This document shows positions 62,380-64,000 of a DNA stretch of 64,000 nt, piece by piece. Position numbers and translations under genes: made by a program. The notes beneath the pieces are model-generated. The model made no database searches. It had not been told where the DNA came from and saw only the letters and a program-made list of their open reading frames with translations. Position 1 is the first letter of the stretch. Every line of letters starts with the position of its first letter. The DNA comes from Bacteroidota bacterium (GTDB taxonomy: Bacteria; Bacteroidota; Bacteroidia; Chitinophagales; Chitinophagaceae). The DNA lies in contig JAEZAM010000034.1 in assembly GCA_023430465.1 (NCBI GenBank), positions 1 through 64,000 of the forward strand. Direction: 5' to 3'.

Positions 62380-63005
62380 TAAGTATAAAATCATCAAGCA
62401 CTTTCACAAGTGCAGGAGTACTATCGGCAATTGCAGCATCACTTTGTTGCATTACACCGGTTTTTGCTTTACTTGCAGGCAGCAGCAGCATTGCAGCAAA
62501 CTTTTCCTGGATAGAACCTGCACGACCCTACCTAATAGGACTATCCATAGCAGTGCTTGCATTCTCTTGGTATGTAAAACTAAATCCTTCAAAAACAAAC
62601 GAGATGGATTGCAATTGCGAAACAACAAAGAAGACCCCATTTCTTCAAGCTAAATCATTTCTTAGCATAATTACTGTATTTGCAATTCTGATGATGACCT
62701 TTCCACTATATGCAAAGGTATTTTATCCTAAACCTAAAGCACAGGCAACAACAGTTGCAGTGACCAGCAACAAACAACAGGCAAACTTCACAATACAAGG
62801 CATGACCTGCGAAGGTTGTGAAGAGCATGTAAACACACAGCTTTCTACAGTATCGGGTGTATTAGCTTACAAAACATCCTATGCATTAAAGAACAGCTTA
62901 GTAACTTTTGATGGCTCAAAAGTAGATTTGAAAACAATCGAGGCAGCTATCAATAAAACAGGCTACAAGGTAACAGAGTACAAACGAATTAATGAGAAGA
63001 GGTAA
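62376..63005 (+). CDS. merTP: Mercuric transport protein MerTP (fused MerT and MerP)
   Basis: A 209-residue inner-membrane protein that would take up thiophilic metal. The N-terminal part has MerT-like helices with the Cys pair in AIAASLCCITPVFALL, a loop with EMDCNCETTKK, and a third helix (FLSIITVFAILMMTFPLYA). The C-terminal part is a MerP-like HMA domain with GMTCEGCEEHVNTQL and NKTGYKV. The fusion is common in Bacteroidota. No merA reductase lies in the window. Start overlaps the arsR stop by 4 bp and the next gene follows after 2 bp. Confidence 0.9.
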   Translation: MISIKSSSTFTSAGVLSAIAASLCCITPVFALLAGSSSIAANFSWIEPARPYLIGLSIAVLAFSWYVKLNPSKTNEMDCNCETTKKTPFLQAKSFLSIITVFAILMMTFPLYAKVFYPKPKAQATTVAVTSNKQQANFTIQGMTCEGCEEHVNTQLSTVSGVLAYKTSYALKNSLVTFDGSKVDLKTIEAAINKTGYKVTEYKRINEKR

Positions 63006-63007
63006 AG

Positions 63008-63223
63008 ATGGAAAAGACAGTAACGGTACAGTCAACAATAACTTGTCCAAACTGTGGTTTTCAAAAAGAAGAAACCATGCCGACAGATGCTTGTCAATAC
63101 TTCTACAAATGTAAAAATTGTGAGACCATCCTAAAGCCGAAGCATGGTGATTGCTGTGTGTTCTGTACTTATGGTACTGTCAAATGTCCACCTATACAGG
63201 CAGGCACTTCCTGCTGCTCCTAA
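63008..63223 (+). CDS. GDCCVxC-domain protein (cysteine form)
   Basis: A 71-residue zinc-ribbon-like protein with four Cys early (TCPNCGF and KCKNCETIL) and the family motif GDCCVFCTYGTVKCPP followed by TSCCS at the end. Some relatives carry selenocysteine; here all positions are Cys. It is a regular companion of merT/merTP genes and probably binds thiophilic metal, but its function is not established. It lies 2 bp after merTP. Confidence 0.85.
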   Translation: MEKTVTVQSTITCPNCGFQKEETMPTDACQYFYKCKNCETILKPKHGDCCVFCTYGTVKCPPIQAGTSCCS

Positions 63224-63232
63224 CATAAAGTA

Positions 63233-63766
63233 ATGCTGATAGATAAATACCTTTCATCTTACCATTTCAATGAGCTTCATTCAATTGAAGTAAACAGGTT
63301 TGTTACAGGTATTTATCATAAAATGTTGCAGTGTGATTTCAGTAACAGCGCTTTGATTAAAATTCTTTTTTGGCTAAGGGGAATGCCAAAGGAAGTTTAC
63401 TCAATAGAGCATCTTACAAACATGGGTTTTGTCAAACTCGATGAAGAGCCAGGCAAGGAGATACTTTTTGGAATGGTTACAGACAATCCCATGTTCAATA
63501 ACTGCCTTTCAAATGTTTCTTCTAAAGAGTTTTTACAAAAGAACGATGGTAGTATTATAAAAGCAGTCATCAATTTCAAGCTACAAGAAAAGAGCAGTTC
63601 ACAACATATCATTTCTACAGAAACCAGGGTTTGGTGCGGTAGTAAAGCAATGAAGTCAAAGTTTAAGTACTATTGGTTCTTTATAAAGCCATTCAGCCAA
63701 CTTATCCGCAAATCCATGCTAAAACAAATGAAGATGCAAATTGAACAAACTACCATACTAAACTGA
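63233..63766 (+). CDS. Hypothetical protein at the end of the mer-like operon
   Basis: A 177-residue cytoplasmic-looking protein. The C-terminal third (ISTETRVWCGSKAMKSKFKYYWFFIKPFSQLIRKSMLKQMK) resembles the end of a helix-grip (SRPBCC-like) family of unknown role; the earlier part (MPKEVYSIEHLTNMGFVKLDEEPGKEILFGMV) is compatible with the same fold. No metal motif is evident. It follows the GDCCVxC gene by 9 bp, suggesting operonic linkage. Assignment to a family is uncertain. Confidence 0.7.
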   Translation: MLIDKYLSSYHFNELHSIEVNRFVTGIYHKMLQCDFSNSALIKILFWLRGMPKEVYSIEHLTNMGFVKLDEEPGKEILFGMVTDNPMFNNCLSNVSSKEFLQKNDGSIIKAVINFKLQEKSSSQHIISTETRVWCGSKAMKSKFKYYWFFIKPFSQLIRKSMLKQMKMQIEQTTILN

Positions 63767-64000
63767 TAGTAACATGAAGATGCAAAAGACGATACCAGCG
63801 TTACCTGTTAAGAGTATCAATCAATCAATCATGTGATTACTATACAAAAAAACAAACTTTGTTTTTCAATAAGGCATCAAGAAGAAACCTTTGCTATTTC
63901 AGTCAGGGATGAAATCAAAATACATCTTTAGCAGGCTTGTGATAAGTCTTGTAAATGGAGAAGTATTCTTTTATTCATAAAGCCAATCTGGTCAGGTGCA
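63767..64000. other. No gene recognised
   Basis: The last 234 bp contain only two very short frames (20 and 23 codons, at 63775 and 63909) with no supporting features. No tRNA repeat or insertion-sequence end is visible before the window edge. Confidence 0.5.

Larger units (their letters stand above)
48570..64000. mobile_element. Putative tRNA-associated metal-resistance island (right end outside window)
   Basis: It starts at the 3' end of tRNA-Arg(CCG) with a dead site-specific recombinase. All genes from DUF305 onward lie on the + strand, are packed with short gaps or overlaps, deal with copper, silver and mercury-like metals, and are visibly richer in A and T than the rest of the window. 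No second copy of the tRNA 3' end was found before base 64000, so the element's far end is not defined. Island status is inferred; no transfer genes are visible. Confidence 0.55.

Noticed and set aside
1..64000. CRISPR arrays, rRNA genes, IS ends, a second copy of the tRNA attachment site
   Set aside because: No regularly spaced repeats, rRNA sequence, IS-type terminal repeats or transposase, or duplicate of the tRNA-Arg 3' end was seen on reading both strands.

Overview
The window looks like a chromosomal segment from a member of the Bacteroidota, most likely family Chitinophagaceae. Evidence: a SusC/SusD pair, UTRA-type GntR and LytTR-type regulators, DUF3823 and HYC_CC_PP families, and repeated matches to the Bacteroidota promoter -7 box TAnnTTTG, several lying directly in front of start codons. 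The species cannot be named from the sequence alone.

Region 1 (1-15.7 kb) is ordinary mixed chromosome: a PfkB sugar kinase, a homologue of pentameric ligand-gated ion channels, a secreted amidohydrolase, a vanadium-haloperoxidase-like lipoprotein, a fatty-acid desaturase, a CPYC flavoprotein behind a perfect 21-bp palindrome, Hsp20, a pentapeptide-repeat protein, two lipoproteins (one without a usable start codon), an AraC regulator, a cupin and an M61 peptidase. Region 2 (15.8-18.3 kb) holds katG, broken by one extra A.

Region 3 (18.3-35.9 kb) is a coherent alpha-mannoside utilisation locus: sulfatase, GntR/UTRA regulator, SusC, SusD, DUF3823 lipoprotein, a mannose-6-phosphate isomerase with a large kinase-like N-terminal domain, two GH92 alpha-mannosidases, an MFS sugar porter and a ROK kinase. 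Together these would bind mannosides, release mannose, import it, phosphorylate it and isomerise it to fructose-6-phosphate.

Region 4 (36-48.5 kb) carries a TetR-controlled ABC/HlyD/TolC export operon whose ATPase has altered signature motifs, a LytTR two-component pair facing an S41 peptidase across a 19-bp palindrome, a RibD-like reductase, a SUKH/metallo-hydrolase gene pair and MarC.

Region 5 (48.5-64 kb) begins at tRNA-Arg(CCG). A decayed large serine recombinase reads into the 3' end of the tRNA gene, and its missing 5' end abuts a DUF305 gene that has also lost its 5' end. Beyond this lies a visibly AT-richer metal-resistance island, all on the + strand: HYC_CC_PP, an HMA protein, DUF3347, a Cus-type RND efflux system (the pump gene is frameshifted), two tandem adaptors, DUF2911, a CPH-type P1B ATPase, and an ArsR-controlled merTP/GDCCVxC operon behind a 24-bp perfect palindrome. 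The right end of the island lies outside the window.

Three independent single-base-type frameshifts (katG, recombinase, cusA) and one lost start codon occur in one window. They may be real decay or residual assembly errors, and this should be settled before they are interpreted biologically.
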